Shown piece by piece: positions 5,018 to 7,752 of a DNA stretch of 7,752 nucleotides (position 1 is its first letter; each line of letters opens with the position of its first letter). Position numbers and translations under genes: made by a program. Below the pieces are notes generated by a model. It made no database searches, had not been told where the DNA came from, and saw only the letters and a list, made by a program, of their open reading frames with translations. Source of the DNA: a bacterium (GTDB taxonomy: Bacteria; Latescibacterota; UBA2968; GCA-2709665); contig JAQCGA010000176.1 in assembly GCA_027619145.1 (NCBI GenBank), positions 1 to 7,752 on the forward strand, in the 5' to 3' direction.

Positions 5018-7752
5018 ATCGGATGATGGCAGCTTTAATGAAGCGGACTTCGCTACGGTTTGTGCCGATGGCTTCGATGCGGCAGATGTAGAGGCCGCTG
5101 GCGTAGTCTGTGGTGTCCCAGGGGATTTCGTTTTCCAGGTTGGGTACCGGGTTGTCAAGGGCAAGGCGATCTACGATTTCGCCCAGAGCATTGAGGACAA
5201 TGACGTTGATTTGTGCGGGTTCGGCCAGGAAAAAACGAAGGGTAGCCGAAGGGTTTCGGATGGGGTTGGGATAGACATACACGCGACTTTTGGGCAGGAG
5301 TGCGGTTGTGGAGTCCGAGGGAGCGTTCTGAGGTGTTTGAAGGAGGCGACCGGTGTTGCCGGGGTTGCCGCCCAGTTGGCCCCAGGCGATGCGGGTGCTG
5401 GTAAATCCGGGGACCAGGGTTTCCATATGCCAGAGATGGACCGAGCCGTTGTCTGTGAAGGCGACGAGTTCTGTGGTGCCGTCGTTGTCCAGGTCATCTA
5501 GCAGGGGAGATGTGCGGACGGGGCCGGAGATGGGAAGCGGGAAGCCGGGCAGCGCGTGTCCACTGCTGTTCAGACCGTAGAGGAGGCCCCCCCGGGAGGC
5601 AATAAAGAGTTCCAGGAGGCCGTCGTTGTCCAGGTCCGCAAGAACAGGAGGGGCTTCTATTGGGCCGGTTGCGTCTTTGAGCGGGAAGTCCAGGGGGGTA
5701 TCGGAGACGGTGGCACCGTTGAACTGCACGGCCCAGATGCGCCCCTGGCCGCCAAAGAGGATGTCCACGTAGCCATCGTTGTTGAGGTCTGCCAGGACAG
5801 GTGAGGAAGTTGCGCCTCCGGGTACGGGTTTGCTGTGGGCCATCAGGCCATTGGCAGTGAAGATGGAGATGGTGCCATCTTTTGAGAGCAAGACAATCTC
5901 ATCCTGGCCGTTGTGGTCCAGGTCTGCCAGAACAGGGGCACCCTGGGCGGTGTCTGGCAAGGTGGCGAGCTGGCGGAAGGTGTTGGCGCTTTCTACAATG
6001 AAGACGGCACCGGTGCCGGTGAGTGCGATGAGTTCGCTGGACGCATCTGTGTCTATGTTGCCCACTGCCAGGCCAGTGACAGGGCCAGCATTTAAATTTA
6101 CGCTGCCGTTGCTGGTTCCTTGATCTGTTTTCCAGGACCCCCATGAGACAGCTCCGTGAGTCCAGGCCCAGATATCTGTTGTCTGGTTGTCCGGGAACGG
6201 AGCAATAACCGGGGGGGCGGAGATTTCCGGCGGTGGACTGAGGGCCCAGTCTATGGCGGTGGCGAAGGTTTCGTTGTCCATTTGCATGTAGAGCGTGTTG
6301 CGGTCTGCATAAATGAGTTCATCTTTTTCGGCACCGCGGCCTGTGGTGATGAGGTTGCCCACGGCCGGAGGGAAGGCGGTGTGGAACCGGAAAGGGGGAT
6401 CTGGCTGGGAAAGAAAGGGTTCACCCTGCACGGTGAGAGGATATTCTCCCGGGGTTTGTAACTCGTCATTGGCGGTGCTGCGCAGGATTTCTTTGCGGCC
6501 GTTGCTGTTCAGGTCCAGGGCCCGGGGTGCCTGGAGGCCGTTGGGAGGAAGGCCGGTTACGGGCCAGGCGTCCTGCTGGTGGGCAAAGGTGATGGCCACA
6601 GACATGGTATCTCCGGGCGGACTGAGGACTTCGACTTTGATGCCCGTGGAATACCCCAGGTTGCTGTTCGAGTTGGGTACGGTTTCAGGGCCAAATACGG
6701 CTGTGCCGCCCACGTAGAAAGGATCGGCGGGTCCACCTTCGATGTCGTCGAGCAAGATGATGCCGCTTTGTACTACGCGGTCTGCGGAGATGTTGCCAAT
6801 GTCTTCGAGGCCGTCGGCTTCTTCCAGGGAGATGCCCCGCCGGTACTGACCCTGGGCAATGCGGTAGTTCGGGTTGCTGTTGACCGGATGGTCTGGACTG
6901 GCGGCGTTGATCACGGTTTCATCGATGTGCCAGATGAGGATGCCCGAACCGGGGATGAAGGCGTCGTAGTCATCTACGGAAAGCCAGACGCCCTCTTTTC
7001 CTGGACGGGAGAATTCGATGTTGGGAACCCGTCCGTTGACGGTCAGGCGGGAGATTCGGTTTTCGAGGAGGAAGTATTCGGTGGCGCTGATGGGAATTTT
7101 AACGGCCTGGGGCAGGGATGCATCCACGTGGGGAGCTACGATAGAGACCGTACTGTTGCGCGTAATGGTTTGCGGCGTGAGCCAGCCGAGGCGCATCCGG
7201 GACCAGGCCAGCATTCCGCTGGGGATGAAGCCGACGAGAGACGTGTCTCCGGGGTCTCCGGAAAGGGCGGTGAGTCCCAATCGGGTAGTTGATGCGAGGT
7301 TGTTGCTGCCGGTATCCATCAGGCTCCAGTCGCCCACGGCTGGCAGGTCATCTTCAAAATTGGAAAGGCCGGGCAGGCCGAGTTGGCTGGCGAAAAATCG
7401 GGTGAGGGTGCCGTTGAGGCCGCCTTTGCCGTCTGTGCCAATGGCTTCAGGCAAGAGCATTCCGCTGGTGATGGTGGTGGTGCCACCATCTACTGAGATT
7501 GGGCCTCCGGCGTACTCGATCAAGTCTGTTTGATCCAGGAAGGCCGAGGGAATGTCGTTGAGTGCCTGTTGGCCGGCTTCGGCACCCAGCCCGGCGTGGA
7601 AGACGACAAAGGCATCAAAGGCCGAGAAGTCCAGGTTGATGTTTTCGGCGGAATCCGCAGCCGCAATACCGTCTCGAAAGAGCCGGGTAATGCGTTCTGC
7701 AACTTCTCGGCGGGTGGGGCCGGTTCCGTAATCTTTGGGGGGGGTGGCCAGG
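5016..7752 (-). CDS. M6-like (immune inhibitor A) secreted protein with FG-GAP propeller and T9SS-type sorting domain, probably catalytically dead; 5' partial
   Basis: The frame is open to the right edge, so the N-terminus is outside; 911 residues are visible. Residues here are numbered from Leu (TTG) at 7523, an internal codon. Upstream of it is FDAFVVFHAGLGAEAGQ, a typical M6 segment. Other M6 landmarks are GDWSLMDTGS (64-73), YFLLENR (150-156), GSGILIWHIDE (192-202) and GISLEEADG (230-238). The zinc-site region reads TRFFASQLGLPGLSN (41-55; nt 7359-7403), where active members have HExxHxxGxxD. The two His, the Glu and the Asp become Arg, Ser, Phe and Gly, and no HExxH occurs elsewhere in the visible part. 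Residues 326-700 form a propeller with six Asp/Asn-rich calcium loops of the D-x-[DN]-x-[DN]-G-x-x-[DE] type, near 337, 489, 534, 579, 630 and 677; the second is degenerate. A GNPGNTG linker (719-725) precedes the sorting domain (747-835): YPNP, an N-A-L-G-E turn, YASGLYICRI and a basic end, Ile-Ile-Arg. By analogy it would be exported across the outer membrane and attached to the surface, perhaps as a binding protein. The stop lies against repeat copy 2. Confidence 0.92.
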   Translation of the reverse strand, partial: LATPPKDYGTGPTRREVAERITRLFRDGIAAADSAENINLDFSAFDAFVVFHAGLGAEAGQQALNDIPSAFLDQTDLIEYAGGPISVDGGTTTITSGMLLPEAIGTDGKGGLNGTLTRFFASQLGLPGLSNFEDDLPAVGDWSLMDTGSNNLASTTRLGLTALSGDPGDTSLVGFIPSGMLAWSRMRLGWLTPQTITRNSTVSIVAPHVDASLPQAVKIPISATEYFLLENRISRLTVNGRVPNIEFSRPGKEGVWLSVDDYDAFIPGSGILIWHIDETVINAASPDHPVNSNPNYRIAQGQYRRGISLEEADGLEDIGNISADRVVQSGIILLDDIEGGPADPFYVGGTAVFGPETVPNSNSNLGYSTGIKVEVLSPPGDTMSVAITFAHQQDAWPVTGLPPNGLQAPRALDLNSNGRKEILRSTANDELQTPGEYPLTVQGEPFLSQPDPPFRFHTAFPPAVGNLITTGRGAEKDELIYADRNTLYMQMDNETFATAIDWALSPPPEISAPPVIAPFPDNQTTDIWAWTHGAVSWGSWKTDQGTSNGSVNLNAGPVTGLAVGNIDTDASSELIALTGTGAVFIVESANTFRQLATLPDTAQGAPVLADLDHNGQDEIVLLSKDGTISIFTANGLMAHSKPVPGGATSSPVLADLNNDGYVDILFGGQGRIWAVQFNGATVSDTPLDFPLKDATGPIEAPPVLADLDNDGLLELFIASRGGLLYGLNSSGHALPGFPLPISGPVRTSPLLDDLDNDGTTELVAFTDNGSVHLWHMETLVPGFTSTRIAWGQLGGNPGNTGRLLQTPQNAPSDSTTALLPKSRVYVYPNPIRNPSATLRFFLAEPAQINVIVLNALGEIVDRLALDNPVPNLENEIPWDTTDYASGLYICRIEAIGTNRSEVRFIKAAIIR

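Noticed and set aside
7521..7523. TTG as the start codon of the M6-like gene
   Set aside because: The same frame is open for 76 more codons to the edge and carries conserved M6 sequence, so this TTG is an internal leucine.
7520..7702. 60-codon minus-strand frame at the right end
   Set aside because: It overlaps the M6-like frame, which continues open past 7523 to the edge and encodes the recognisable FDAFVVFHAG segment.

Overview
The window is a block of four cell-envelope genes, all on the minus strand, so it reads from right to left. The base composition is GC-rich. Three features point to a Gram-negative member of the Fibrobacteres-Chlorobi-Bacteroidetes (FCB) group or a related candidate phylum such as Latescibacterota: a C-terminal YPNP-type sorting domain resembling type IX secretion (T9SS) targets, a fusion of a metallopeptidase, a TolB-like propeller and an outer-membrane barrel, and two DUF5683-like proteins. 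The phylum is inferred from these architectures and not from any marker gene.

Right part (5016 to the right edge): the C-terminal 911 residues of a secreted M6 (immune inhibitor A-like) protein. The M6 fold is followed by a calcium-binding FG-GAP/VCBS-like propeller and a T9SS-type sorting domain. The M6 signature regions are present, but the zinc motif HExxHxxGxxD is replaced at every ligand position. Middle (1878-4955): a 1025-residue exported protein with an intact HEFTH...E gluzincin site, a six-motif PD40 propeller and a C-terminal beta-barrel related to surface antigen/Omp85 barrels. Left (786-1607 and 133-774): two tandem, divergent DUF5683-like envelope proteins, 11 nt apart.

The non-coding DNA is small but structured. 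The 270-bp gap upstream of the DUF5683-like pair holds two perfect hairpins side by side (9-bp and 10-bp stems, each with a 5-nt loop). A 21-bp core from the first hairpin recurs exactly in the 60-bp gap upstream of the propeller/barrel gene, inside a longer imperfect repeat of about 35 bp. This looks like a dispersed palindromic element or a shared leader signal.

All four products have, or belong to families with, export signals, so the cluster probably builds or decorates the cell surface. One reading is a surface protein that has lost protease chemistry, encoded next to an outer-membrane protein that keeps it. A functional link is inference from adjacency. The left edge (1-132) may hold the last codons of a convergent plus-strand gene. 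No RNA genes, CRISPR arrays, insertion sequences or convincing intrinsic terminators were seen.
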